Origin: Psychrosphaera sp. B3R10
Lineage (GTDB): Bacteria > Pseudomonadota > Gammaproteobacteria > Enterobacterales > Alteromonadaceae
Length of the DNA: 64,000 nucleotides
Assembly (NCBI RefSeq): GCF_018861025.1
Contig: NZ_JAHKQH010000021.1
Location: 16,304 to 80,303, forward strand
Reading direction: 5' to 3'
Shown here: one piece after another, positions 1 to 10,100 of the stretch
How positions within the stretch are numbered: the stretch's first letter is position 1
Layout: the number at the start of each line of letters is the position of its first letter
Made by a program: the position numbers and the translations under genes
The notes under the pieces: model-generated
What the model saw: the letters and a program-made list of their open reading frames with translations, nothing else
What the model was told of the DNA's origin: nothing
The model's database searches: none

Positions 1-143
1 TTGCTAGAGCGTTAATATTTGGTGTTAAGTCTTGGCTTAATCATTTACTATTTGCGCTAGGTCTAATTTTTAATACTAAAATGAATAACGGAAAAACGCG
101 CCTCGAATATGAGGTGTTCCTTCCCCCATAAAAGGTCAATGTT

Positions 144-539
144 ATGTCTAAATTATTTATATTAATTGTGTTGTTAATGCTTAGCTTTACATCGTTTGCA
201 TCTAAAACCCCTCATAAGCAACCTGACGATGCGATATTACTGACTGTTTTTCTCAAACATGATCAAAGCCATAGTTTTGAGGAGTTTCAAAAAATCCTTG
301 AAGAACAAGGTTTTTTTGACAACTTTCCACCAAAAGGGGTAACGGTTGTTAGCTGGTACGTGATGATGGGCATAGGGCAGGTGGTTACTTTGGAGGTGCC
401 GGCCCATAAACTAAGAGAGGTTAATCTTGCTGTTGAAAAAAGTGCATGGAAGGCGTTTTCTACGGAATTTTACCCTACGTATAATCTGTACCCTGTATTC
501 AAGGATAAACTTAAAAACAAAGCTAAAGTGGCATATTAG
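144..539 (+). CDS. Small exported protein of unknown function
   Basis: The 131-residue product starts with a typical signal peptide (charged MSK, hydrophobic core, then SFTSFA with cleavage likely near residue 19-20), so it is probably periplasmic. An AAAGG ribosome site lies about 8 bases before the ATG. The rest is a small mixed alpha/beta protein with no Cys in the mature part and no catalytic motif I recognise. It may be a small ferredoxin-like fold of the dimeric alpha/beta barrel kind, but that is only an impression from length and secondary-structure pattern. It is followed by a strong terminator at 634-665, so it appears to be a single-gene transcript. Nothing in its neighbours suggests a role. 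Confidence 0.75.
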   Translation: MSKLFILIVLLMLSFTSFASKTPHKQPDDAILLTVFLKHDQSHSFEEFQKILEEQGFFDNFPPKGVTVVSWYVMMGIGQVVTLEVPAHKLREVNLAVEKSAWKAFSTEFYPTYNLYPVFKDKLKNKAKVAY

Positions 540-633
540 TTGTATTGCTATGTATAAATAAATTCGTGTTCGCAATATGTTATTTGTAGGAATGCCATTT
601 ATAAGGACGTGAAAAATAAGTTTAAACTCTGAC

Positions 634-665
634 AAAGCCCCTAAAAGTAAAAGGGGCTTTTTTTG
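634..665 (+). terminator. Rho-independent terminator after the small exported protein
   Basis: Stem AAAGCCCC (634-641) pairs with GGGGCTTT (653-660) around an 11-base A-rich loop and is followed by a T run. It lies about 95 bases after the stop codon. Confidence 0.85.
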
Positions 666-672
666 TGTCTTT

Positions 673-704
673 AGCTCTGGTAAATTATAGCTCTGGTAAA
701 TTAT
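673..704. repeat. Two tandem copies of a 16-bp unit
   Basis: The unit AGCTCTGGTAAATTAT occurs twice head to tail (673-688 and 689-704), just after the terminator and about 80 bases before the next gene. It is probably a local duplication. Confidence 0.8.
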
Positions 705-785
705 AGCGCTAATGTTGTTTTAATATCGGAAATGGCTTTAGTGGATTTACCCGAAATAAATGGAATTTAAAGGAATAGTTATTAA

Positions 786-2567
786 ATGGATGTTGTAAAA
801 AGTCGGTGGGCCGTCATTTTTTACCTAGCCGTATGTTTATTCTCAAACACGGCTAACGCGCTATCCCCTATAGAATGTAATAACAAAGATGCCTTTTTAC
901 AGGAAGTGTACTCTTCAATTGAATTACTCAATGTAACGGATCTCAAAAATAAAACTCATATACTATCAGCACTTTGTTTTGATCAATCACACCTCACATT
1001 TACTAAACTTGCCATCGCAGATGCAGAAGACGACGGACGAAGCATTGTTGAACTTAGAGATAAGATCGCTAATCAGCATTTGCTAAATAAAAATAATCCT
1101 TACTTTCATTGGCAGCTGTTTACGGTATTACAAAGTCACTATTGGGATGTCGATTATCAAGTAGCCATTGAAACCCTTTCGAAACTGAACGTTTACCTTA
1201 ACCCGATTGCTAACACTGAGATTGAAGTAAGACTGTTTGTATTAATCGGAAATTTATACTGGAATGCAGAGACCGAGCTGCAATTGGAACACCAAGCTTA
1301 CTACAAAGAGGCGTTGCGTTTTGCTCAGCAACAAGGAAATAAAGAGTTACTGGCTTATGTTTTGTATCATATTGGTGACTCCATTCCTTTAAGGAATGTT
1401 GATTCTGATCGCGAATTTTTTGCAAAAAAAAGGCAATGGCTACAGTTAATTAACAATATGCCAAGTAGTGTTACAAAAGCGGATGTGCAATTGTTGTTAG
1501 GCACAGCCAATGTTGGAAATACAGCACAATCAAATATTCGTTTTGTTGAAAACAGCATAGAATTATTCGATATGTTTGGTGTGCGACGTTCTTCGATCAG
1601 CGCTAGGGTCAGTTTGGCTGAGTTATTATTTGAATATGGTTTGTATGACAATACAGTAGCGGTTATCAACGACTTACTCACAGAAAAAATACTTACTGGT
1701 TTGGATAAATCCAGGTTATATAAATTCCTATTTTTAATCTCTAAGAATCAAAATAACTTTGAACAGGCAATTGTGTGGCAGGAATACTATTACGAATCAA
1801 TTTTAGAACAGTCGTTACCTGAAGAAAGCTTAGACATGTTGTTAGCAAATTATAAAGTGGCCGAACAAAAAAATAAGGCAATGTTACAGGAACAAACACT
1901 TAAAGTATCTGAGCTTAAAATTGAAAATAACAAACAACATATGGTTAATTTATTTTTACTTGTTGGTCTACTCATCGTTGGGCTTTCGTTTGTATTATTT
2001 ATGTATCAGAAAAATCATAAATCAAAACTAAAATATGAAAAATTAGCAACCACAGACACATTGACTGGTGAAAAAAATAGATATTCAATCTTACAATGTG
2101 GTGAAAGGGAAGTAGACGTTTCAAAACGTACTGGTATTCCGATGACCGTTGCGCTTGCAGATATTGATGACTTTAAAAAGATTAATGACCAGTATGGACA
2201 TGACATTGGTGACGAGGCGTTAAAACTGTTTGCGGATGCTTCGAAGTCTGCAGTTAGAAGTATTGATTATTTTGGTCGGTATGGTGGTGAAGAGTGGTTA
2301 TTTATTCTGCCAAATACCACAGAGGCAGAAGCTAACGCCTTGTTTAAGCGGATCTCAGTTAAACTCAGTAATAGCGGACAAGAACATGGTTTAAACCATA
2401 TGACATTTAGTATGGGCGCTGTGGATTTGCATGGTGGTCACAACACCTTAGAGCAACTGATCAAAATAGCTGATGAACGTCTATATACTGCAAAAAACAA
2501 CGGTAAGAACCAAGTTTGTGTCAACCCAACGGATCAAGTGCTTAATGTAACATTATCTAATGCATAA
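786..2567 (+). CDS. Membrane-bound TPR diguanylate cyclase (GGDEF)
   Basis: A 593-residue protein with an N-terminal signal peptide (cleavage near residue 25, after NANA), a periplasmic helical TPR-like region (about 30-380), a coiled stretch, one membrane span (about 386-408) and a C-terminal GGDEF domain (about 425-580). The active-site loop reads GGEEW at 500-504 instead of GG[DE]EF; the two acidic positions are kept. An RxxD product-inhibition site (R491-D494) sits five residues before it. It is therefore probably an active, product-inhibited cyclase making c-di-GMP in the cytoplasm in response to something sensed by the periplasmic part. It is monocistronic; the signal cannot be guessed from its neighbours. 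Confidence 0.9.
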   Translation: MDVVKSRWAVIFYLAVCLFSNTANALSPIECNNKDAFLQEVYSSIELLNVTDLKNKTHILSALCFDQSHLTFTKLAIADAEDDGRSIVELRDKIANQHLLNKNNPYFHWQLFTVLQSHYWDVDYQVAIETLSKLNVYLNPIANTEIEVRLFVLIGNLYWNAETELQLEHQAYYKEALRFAQQQGNKELLAYVLYHIGDSIPLRNVDSDREFFAKKRQWLQLINNMPSSVTKADVQLLLGTANVGNTAQSNIRFVENSIELFDMFGVRRSSISARVSLAELLFEYGLYDNTVAVINDLLTEKILTGLDKSRLYKFLFLISKNQNNFEQAIVWQEYYYESILEQSLPEESLDMLLANYKVAEQKNKAMLQEQTLKVSELKIENNKQHMVNLFLLVGLLIVGLSFVLFMYQKNHKSKLKYEKLATTDTLTGEKNRYSILQCGEREVDVSKRTGIPMTVALADIDDFKKINDQYGHDIGDEALKLFADASKSAVRSIDYFGRYGGEEWLFILPNTTEAEANALFKRISVKLSNSGQEHGLNHMTFSMGAVDLHGGHNTLEQLIKIADERLYTAKNNGKNQVCVNPTDQVLNVTLSNA

Positions 2568-2904
2568 AAAACACCTGCGATAAGCTAGGGGATTTTAGCG
2601 CTTTAGTCCCATTTAATTAGACCGCTTCTATCGATACTAGACGCTTATATATCTACATTTCATTTTAATAACCTCTGAAATTGGATGTCATTTAACACTT
2701 AATTGCCACCGTCCTAAATCAATTTTAACTTCCATTTTTATATGATGCTAAATTTTGGCTAATATGACCACATATTGGTTTTGGAGTTTATTTTGTTTTT
2801 GATTTTTTGTATCGAATTTTATTTAAGTTATTGTTAATTATATAAATTAAATGTTGGCACCCTCGTTGCAAAATAGAAAATAACTAAACATGAGGATTAA
2901 AATT
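2568..2904. other. AT-rich intergenic stretch, nothing clear
   Basis: No open frame, hairpin terminator or repeat that I can support. It must hold the promoter of the DUF3718 gene that follows; the last 100 bases are very AT-rich. Confidence 0.5.
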
Positions 2905-3243
2905 ATGAACAAATTAACTAAAACACTTTCAACAATCGTATTAACTCTTTCAACAATTGGTATGGCAAATGCGGCAAATTCAGTTGTCGCTGCTGATGAT
3001 TATGTCACCACTAACCTATGTGTTGTTGCAGCACAAGGAGATCGAATTAAACTGCACAAAGCAATTAAAGACTCCCGTTTAAGTAAAAACTTCATTGCAG
3101 AAAAAGTTACGTGTAATGACCAGAACATCTTAGCTTTTGTGGAAGCGCACGCTGAAAATCCAGCCAAAATTAATAATCTACTGATGAATGGTCAGTATGA
3201 TACTCAAGTAAAAATTACTGACTTAGCCGCTGTACAATACTAG
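2905..3243 (+). CDS. DUF3718 family exported protein
   Basis: The 112-residue product has a signal peptide (MNKLTKTLSTIVLTLSTIG, cleavage after ANA), then a short domain with two Cys (LCVVAAQGDR and VTCNDQNIL) likely to form a disulphide. This is the pattern of DUF3718, a family common in Alteromonadales with no known function. I chose the ATG at 2905 rather than the in-frame ATG at 2890 because GAGG at 2892-2895 lies nine bases before 2905 and the signal peptide then begins normally. It is monocistronic, with a terminator at 3324-3350. Confidence 0.8.
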   Translation: MNKLTKTLSTIVLTLSTIGMANAANSVVAADDYVTTNLCVVAAQGDRIKLHKAIKDSRLSKNFIAEKVTCNDQNILAFVEAHAENPAKINNLLMNGQYDTQVKITDLAAVQY

Positions 3244-3323
3244 GCAACGTCGTTTGGACTGATGTAAGCGGTCAGACTCAAAATCTGAATGTAAACATAC
3301 AGGGTTCGATAATGATTTAACTC

Positions 3324-3350
3324 AAAAGTGAGCTTATTGCTCACTTTTTT
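3324..3350 (+). terminator. Terminator after the DUF3718 gene
   Basis: Stem AAAAGTGAGC / GCTCACTTTT with a TTATT loop, running into T residues. Confidence 0.85.
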
Positions 3351-3446
3351 GTGGGTGGTGAAAACCTGTGATTTTTCTATTAATTTTCCTATATAGTGGC
3401 GCTACACTATTCAGTATTTTTACTTAAAAAGGAATTTACGGCCTCA

Positions 3447-4361
3447 ATGCATAACTTTCTAAAAAAAGGTTTATCTGCGGTTCGCTCTGTGGCTGATAAG
3501 GCTTCAGAAGAGTTAACGTCGGGTTATACCCTTGTTAAAGAAAAGGTAAACGGGCTGCCGATATTTATGTCGGCAGAACAATCGGGTAACTACGACGATA
3601 CCGAATACGATGAAAAACACTACTTTGTTATCCCCTACGAGCTATCTGACTATAAATTTGCGTTACATACAATGCGGTGTTTACCAAACGGCGTACCAGA
3701 AATTAATAATCTTCCGAAAAAACGTATTTTCCATTTCCCGAACGAACATTCGGAAGAAATGCTTAAAGGTTTTATGCGTCAATCTGCTGAGACGTTGGTT
3801 AGGACTCGAAACGATGGAAAACTAAATAGTCTTGAATCGTTAGCCAACCAAATTGATTTACTTGATAAAAAGCTCACCTATGGCATGTTGTTAGTGGGTG
3901 GTCTGGCGGCGATTGTAAATCCTCTATTAGGAGCAGGAATAGCAGCTAAAGCACTCATACCGAGCGTTGGTGGCTTACTTAATAGATACGGACTGCGTCC
4001 CACGGGTGAAAAGCTTTCTCAGTATCAATTAGATAAATCGATAAAAGAAGCAGAAGCACATATTGCTAAGGAATTTGAAGGCGCGGATACCTTGCAAGTT
4101 ATTAATCCGATCTTACAAGAATTAGAGTTTGCGCTAAGGACGACTCAATCACAACATGACCCGCTAACTGACCCAAGCCTTGCTGATGGCAGCATTAAAG
4201 AGTTGGACGATGATAGGTGGCGTGAGCTAACTGAAAAAGCGATTTGTCATGTTTATAAGGAGGTTTATGAAGACAGTAGGCTGCATAAACAAGCCTCACT
4301 TGGACCGGAAGATCTAAGATGGTTACAAACACTCTTTTATGTTCACGATAGAAACAACTAG
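3447..4361 (+). CDS. Hypothetical protein with a central hydrophobic glycine-rich segment
   Basis: I do not recognise this protein. From the ATG at 3447 (AAGGA about 13 bases upstream) it has 304 residues; an earlier start at 3396 would add 17 residues with no ribosome site. The N-terminus is basic and amphipathic, not a signal peptide. Residues about 145-180 form a hydrophobic Gly/Ala-rich stretch (GMLLVGGLAAIVNPLLGAG) that could insert in or touch a membrane. The C-terminal third is acidic and helical. It looks monocistronic and its neighbours (DUF3718, Nudix) give no clue to its role. Confidence 0.65.
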   Translation: MHNFLKKGLSAVRSVADKASEELTSGYTLVKEKVNGLPIFMSAEQSGNYDDTEYDEKHYFVIPYELSDYKFALHTMRCLPNGVPEINNLPKKRIFHFPNEHSEEMLKGFMRQSAETLVRTRNDGKLNSLESLANQIDLLDKKLTYGMLLVGGLAAIVNPLLGAGIAAKALIPSVGGLLNRYGLRPTGEKLSQYQLDKSIKEAEAHIAKEFEGADTLQVINPILQELEFALRTTQSQHDPLTDPSLADGSIKELDDDRWRELTEKAICHVYKEVYEDSRLHKQASLGPEDLRWLQTLFYVHDRNN

Positions 4362-4483
4362 TATCGAGCCTCTGGAACATATAATAAAACTATTATTTTC
4401 TTAGTAAATACCTAAAATGGCGGCCATTAAATTATTCTAAGTACCTGTTCTTAGTTCTTGAAATTAAATCCTAAAGTTTATAC

Positions 4484-5011
4484 ATGAAATTATTGAAGTC
4501 AGCTGTTCACCCTGAAATACGAGATCTTTCTGCCCCAACGTTTACCCGTAAAGCGGCACGCGCCATCGTGCTTAAGGGTGAAGATATATTGCTTCTTTAC
4601 ACCCAAAGATACCATGACTACACATTACCAGGAGGTGGCATAGATGACGGTGAAACCCATGTAGAAGGATTAATAAGAGAATTGCGAGAAGAAACCGGTG
4701 CTCATTCCGTAACTAATATTAAAGAGTTTGGTTTATATGAAGAGTTTCGGCCATGGCACAAAAGTGACTTTGATATTGTCCACATGGAATCTTATTGCTT
4801 TGTGTGTGATATCGATAGTGAATTGTTGACCACAAAGTTAGAACCGCACGAAATTCAAAATGGCATGACACCGGTTTGGATCAATATTTTTGATGCCATA
4901 AAGCATAATGAAGAAACCTTAGCGAGCAACCCTAAAAAAGGATTGTCTATTGTCAGAGAAACCTTTTTATTAAAACTTATTGTTAAGCAATTATTGGGAT
5001 TAGAAAACTAG
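4484..5011 (+). CDS. Nudix hydrolase
   Basis: A 175-residue cytoplasmic protein with a complete Nudix box (G-x5-E-x7-REL-x-EE-x-G) in the segment GGGIDDGETHVEGLIRELRE followed by ETGA. The Glu pair of that box binds the metal for hydrolysing a nucleoside diphosphate linked to another group. The family covers many substrates (ADP-ribose, NADH, oxidised dNTPs) and nothing here fixes which. It is a lone gene, convergent with the GGDEF-EAL gene downstream. Confidence 0.85.
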   Translation: MKLLKSAVHPEIRDLSAPTFTRKAARAIVLKGEDILLLYTQRYHDYTLPGGGIDDGETHVEGLIRELREETGAHSVTNIKEFGLYEEFRPWHKSDFDIVHMESYCFVCDIDSELLTTKLEPHEIQNGMTPVWINIFDAIKHNEETLASNPKKGLSIVRETFLLKLIVKQLLGLEN

Positions 5012-5050
5012 TAAGGAAAACCACTGATTTACATCTTGCTTGAAATAAAG

Positions 5051-7033
5051 TTAGTTGATTTCAATTGACTCACCACGTTGGTCAACTTGATGCGACAGAT
5101 TTGTGGTAGAAGGTGAAACGCCACTTTGGAGATAACTTGGGATATTTTCCACCTCTAACGGGCGAGAATGAAAATAACCCTGAAGATATTGCACTCCAAG
5201 TTTTTTAAGGGCATTAGTTTGTTTTTCTGTTTCGACACCTTCCGCGATGACCAAAAAGTTAAAAGAGTCCGCAATATTGATAACGGCAGTCACAATGGCT
5301 GCACCATTTGAATCCATTTTAGCGACAAATGAACGATCTATTTTGACCATATTTACCGCTAAATCTTGCAATACAGATAGCGATGAATACCCTGTTCCAA
5401 AGTCATCGATAGAGACTTTAATTCCCATTCTTTGAAGTTGTTTTATCAGGTTAGATGTTGAGTCGAAATCGGCAGCAAAAACTGACTCGGTTATTTCAAG
5501 ATGTAATAATTCTGCCGGCAGCCCACTGTTTAAAAGAGCATTTTCAACAACATTGATAAAATTTTCATTTTGAAATTGGATCACTGAAACATTCACGCAA
5601 ACAGCTACGTTACGTCCTAAGCCCCATTGACTCGCTTGCTGACAAGCATGATTGAGTACCCAGGCGCCGATTTCGTGAATGAGGCCATATTGTTCAGCAA
5701 TGGGAATAAACTCATCAGGTGGTATGTTTTCATCTTCATTTCGCCATCGAAGTAGGGCTTCAAATGCCGCTATTGTGTTATCTTCTGAGCGGATTATAGG
5801 TTGGTACACTATCCTGAGTTGGTGTTGTTCGATTGCTTTGGTCAAACCGTTTTTTAAACGTAACTCTTTGGAATAAAGTTTTTCCATCTGTTCTGAAAAC
5901 ACTGCAACGGTAGAGCGCATTTGCTTCTTTTGAAAATACATTGCCATGTCGGCTAATTGAATTAGGCGATCTTCAGTTGTCGCATGTTCTGGGTACAAAG
6001 CGATACCAATAGTTGCACCTACCGATAAAACACTGTTTTCAATTTTGTGGTGTTCAGACAGCTTTTCTATTAATTGTTTTGATTTTTCTATGGCACTTGA
6101 TTGGCGGGTATTGGTAAACACGATAATAAATTCGTCACCGCCCCAACGACATAACAATTGTGACTCTAACGTATAGGCTTTAAGGCGATTGGCTGTTTTC
6201 TTTAGAATTTGGTCTCCAGCCTTATGCCCAATTGAATCATTTATTTTTTTAAAGCCATCGAGGTCAATAAACAGCAATGAGAAGGGCTCTATTGGTTTAG
6301 ATACCATCATTTTTAGCGCGTCTAAAAATGCCGTGCGGTTGTATAGCCCGGTAAGGGGATCCAAATTGGATAATTCATAGATTTTTTGAGTACGTTGTTT
6401 TACTTTTTCTTCCATCCGGTGCACTAAAACCGCGTTTTCATTTTTTAAAAATAATGCATTTCGCGTGAAATCAGCCGATTTTTTTGATGTTGCCAACATA
6501 ACAAAGCCAAATGCTAAACCGAGGACACCGAGGAGTTGTAATGCCTCTATATCGGAAAAAAGTAAACCAATGGCGCCGGGGACGAGCAAAATAACCGGAT
6601 AAAACATCGAAGTGTATTTGTGAGCCGCAAGTATCGTTGCCGCACCACCAGCCATTGAAGCGACAGTAATAACGGTGGTGGTCAATTCTATACCGCTACT
6701 ATGTGTTGTGGCATAAACTAGATAAGTGGTCCATACAATAGCGGTTGAATTAACCCCGATAATAAACCGTGTGATTGCTTTTTTTCCGTCAAAGTCGGTG
6801 TTTTTTTCTTTAAAATTCCACCACATAGCATCAATAAATCGAAGAGAAAGGACGGCTGCCATTATCGGCCACCATACTGTTTTGAAATCGGCGGTTTGCG
6901 GGTTGTCAAAAGCAAAAACTAAAAAGCTGGAGGTGAGTAAAGTGATTAAAATGCCAGAAATGGCGTTACCATATAACAGCACAGCCGCGTCTTGTTCGAC
7001 GTGCTTATTTAATTCCAAATTATTTTTGTTCAA
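5051..7033 (-). CDS. Membrane GGDEF-EAL bifunctional c-di-GMP protein
   Basis: A 660-residue protein with about six membrane spans in residues 15-185 (a MASE-like sensor region of unknown ligand), a short coiled linker, a GGDEF domain (about 222-380, GGDEF at 298-302) and an EAL domain (about 395-640, EALLR at 425-429). The EAL part keeps the usual metal and catalytic motifs (VNVS, EITES, DDFGTGYSS, KIDRSFV, AEGVET, LQGYF), so phosphodiesterase activity is expected. The GGDEF motif is canonical, but the inhibitory RxxD is missing (LESQ stands there). It may act as both cyclase and phosphodiesterase, or the GGDEF domain may only bind GTP. It lies 122 bp after the giant TPR gene on the same strand and may share its transcript. 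Confidence 0.9.
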   Translation of the reverse strand: MNKNNLELNKHVEQDAAVLLYGNAISGILITLLTSSFLVFAFDNPQTADFKTVWWPIMAAVLSLRFIDAMWWNFKEKNTDFDGKKAITRFIIGVNSTAIVWTTYLVYATTHSSGIELTTTVITVASMAGGAATILAAHKYTSMFYPVILLVPGAIGLLFSDIEALQLLGVLGLAFGFVMLATSKKSADFTRNALFLKNENAVLVHRMEEKVKQRTQKIYELSNLDPLTGLYNRTAFLDALKMMVSKPIEPFSLLFIDLDGFKKINDSIGHKAGDQILKKTANRLKAYTLESQLLCRWGGDEFIIVFTNTRQSSAIEKSKQLIEKLSEHHKIENSVLSVGATIGIALYPEHATTEDRLIQLADMAMYFQKKQMRSTVAVFSEQMEKLYSKELRLKNGLTKAIEQHQLRIVYQPIIRSEDNTIAAFEALLRWRNEDENIPPDEFIPIAEQYGLIHEIGAWVLNHACQQASQWGLGRNVAVCVNVSVIQFQNENFINVVENALLNSGLPAELLHLEITESVFAADFDSTSNLIKQLQRMGIKVSIDDFGTGYSSLSVLQDLAVNMVKIDRSFVAKMDSNGAAIVTAVINIADSFNFLVIAEGVETEKQTNALKKLGVQYLQGYFHSRPLEVENIPSYLQSGVSPSTTNLSHQVDQRGESIEIN

Positions 7034-7155
7034 AAAAACAATCTTACTTCTATTTAGACTATGACCTTAACCATAGCCTAAATTTAATAAAAAGCGCGTT
7101 TTGCATAATTAAAATGACGGTTTTGTAAAAATATGCTATTCCATTGTATTTAGCA

Positions 7156-10100
7156 CTATCTAAGTAGCCAGCTAAGTTGCAACTTTTGCCAAATTCCTTG
7201 CGGTGCAATAAGGGCTTTAATTGCGGTTTTACATTTGCGATGAAAGCCATCACATACGGTCATCCCCGCGACCACTTTATACCTATTTCTAAGTTCGTTA
7301 AGTTTGGGCTTTATTGCTAAAATGCTGTTGTGTTTTTCGCTTTTCGCTAAGTCAGACATAAGATTTAGCGCATCAAATATGTATTGTTCGGTGGCGATAA
7401 GCTCTCTTTGGTCAATTAAATTAAGCTCTTCGGGGACAATTTGATTTGTTTGGATCCAGTTATCGGCATGACTCCACACTAACAAGTTATGCAAAGTGTG
7501 ATCGGCATCTACTTGCAGTCCTTGATGAATAATTGGGCTGGCATCTTGGCCTCTGTCGAGCATTAATAAACAAACTGCATAATTGTAAAATCCTGCCATT
7601 GGTAATTTTGATAGGTCGTCAATTCCATCAAATAAATGGATCACATTATAATAGTGACCCGCTTGAATATAGACATCCATTAGCCTCATGACTAACTGGT
7701 CATCTTGATGTAAACGAGACTTGTTATCTGCAATCATTTTGTCGTCTGGTATTTCACTTTTTTCATGTAGATAGTCGAGAATGCTTGAAAATGCGCCGGC
7801 CCAACTGGGTTGCGATTGAATGGCCTCGATTTGTACGAGTAACTTATTAACCGGTTTGCGTTTATTATGCAGAAGAAACTTATCTGCCCATAAACTCGAT
7901 TGCATGCGGCCACAATTTTCAAGTTGCAGACTCAACAGTTCGATGAGTTTTTCAGATGGAACATGATTGTTTAAACTTTTATATGCATGGTGCAAGGTGC
8001 CGTATATATCGCAGTGGTTGCTTATTAGCAACGTAAAGGCGTCAAGAGCTTCATCAATTTTATGAAGTTGGGTCAATACATTTACTTTCCTTGCGAGGGC
8101 AAAGTTTACCAAGCTAACTTTTTCATATTCAACTAAGCATGTCAGGGCAGCGTCAAACTGTGCCAAGTCGACTAATCGGTCGACGTAAGTCAGCATGATA
8201 TATTCATCGCTCGGTGAAAGTTCATAAGCTCGTTTTAGACAATCCGTAGCTTCTTGTTTATCGCCGTAGGCTAAAATTTGTTCTCCTGCAACGCACAAAA
8301 CGTCTGGGTCGTGTGGGTTTAGTGTAATGTGCCGTTGTGCAGCTTCAACCGCTCGTAATTTAGATTTATCGTCGTGTTCAATCAGTCGATCGAAAATGCC
8401 ATAGAGTTTTTGCCAAGCTTGAATTAACCCACTTTTATTAAACAATAATTGATAGAGTACTGTCGCGGCCTCATCGTCTCTACCTGTTTGAGATAATAGT
8501 TCAGCTTTCGCAGTGGCTAATTCCACGGGCAATTGTTCTCCCCAGGGAGTTGAATTGAGTAGGTCTATCGCAGCGGTAAATTCACCTTGTCGTGTATATA
8601 ATTGCGACAGTTGGGCGTAGCTGGACTCATCCATTGGATCGCATTGAATCGCCTGTTCAATGCAGCGCTTTTTAGTTTGTCTGTCATCGGCTAAAAAGGC
8701 TTTGAAACGCCATGTTGGTGCTAAATGTGGCTGATGAGTCGTGAGTTCATTTGCTAACTCGAATGCTTGCTCAGGCACCCCTAATTCGGCCGTTATTTCT
8801 TGAAGTTGCTCCCAGCCCCACGGGTAATCAATATTAAAACGAATGGCTTGTTTCAGATGAGTTAAGGCTTCTTGTTTTTTATTTAATTTTAATGCGTAAT
8901 CAGCGTAAAAGCCATGCAGTATACCGTCAAGACTATTGTGACTTAAGCAATCCGCTATGGTTTGCAATGCTTGATTTAGGTTGCCTTGTTTTTCGTATAG
9001 CTCCGATTGTTTTTTGGCAACTGTGTCCCAAGATGGATTTATCTTTAGTGCCTTTTTAGTGCTCTCTATCGCTGCTGAAATATCCCCAATGGCAAGCTCT
9101 ATATCGGCTTGTTCACTGTACATTCTTGGAATTAGCGGAAACTTTTCCTGACCGGTGTTAAGGATCTCAATGGCTTTATCCATCTTATGAAACTGACTGT
9201 AAAACTGCGCTGCGATGCAGTATGTAAACCACTCGTTGTGATAGCGAACTAACAACATGTCGACAAAATCTTGCAATTCACTTTCCGGCAGTAAGTGTTG
9301 TCCTTCATGCCAGTAATGCCAAATTCCACTGTCTATTGAATGTTGCTTTAAGAGCAATTGTTTAACAAAGGCGAGGGAGTTTTGCTTTTCTTCGCGACTC
9401 GAAGTGGTTGCCGTGATCAGCCAAAGAGCGGCGCTATTATCAACATCGATGTTTAACGCTTGTTTTGCTAGCTGTGTTGCTTGTTCGAAGTCGTTACAAT
9501 AGTAATAACACTTAGCTAAAAACGCCGTTTGGAATGGTCCACAATTATGTCGTTGGTATGCTTCTTGTGCTTGTTTTAACGCTTCTGGATATTGATTTAA
9601 TTGCAAATATGCATTGATTAACGTTTGATGCAAAAACCAATTGTCTGGTCGCAACGCTAACCCAGTGACTAGGTTATCAACAAGAAATTGAGGATCGTTA
9701 TGCCAGTTGGCCGCATAGACATAAACAGATGAAATTTTAGGGTGTTGTTTAATGAGTGACTGTAACTCTAGATTGAGTTTTTCAGTTGCCCCAAATTTAC
9801 TTAAACTCTGGAAATATAGGTTGGCAATGTCAGTGATAAAAGGGGCGTCAGAATATAACTGGTAATAACAGTTACAGGCTTGTTCCATCAATCCCTGTAA
9901 TTCATTTAACCGGGCAGTTAATTTTACCCTTAGACGTTCGGATAGGACGTCTTTTTTACTTTCAATTAGTGCTTGTAAGGCTTCAATTTCTCCTACGTCG
10001 GCTAAGGCAAAGGCGAGTGTTGAAACCAAGTCACTGTCTTTTGGATGCATGGTTAACGCATTTTGCAGTACTTCAATTCCCTTGGCTTTTTGATTGATAA

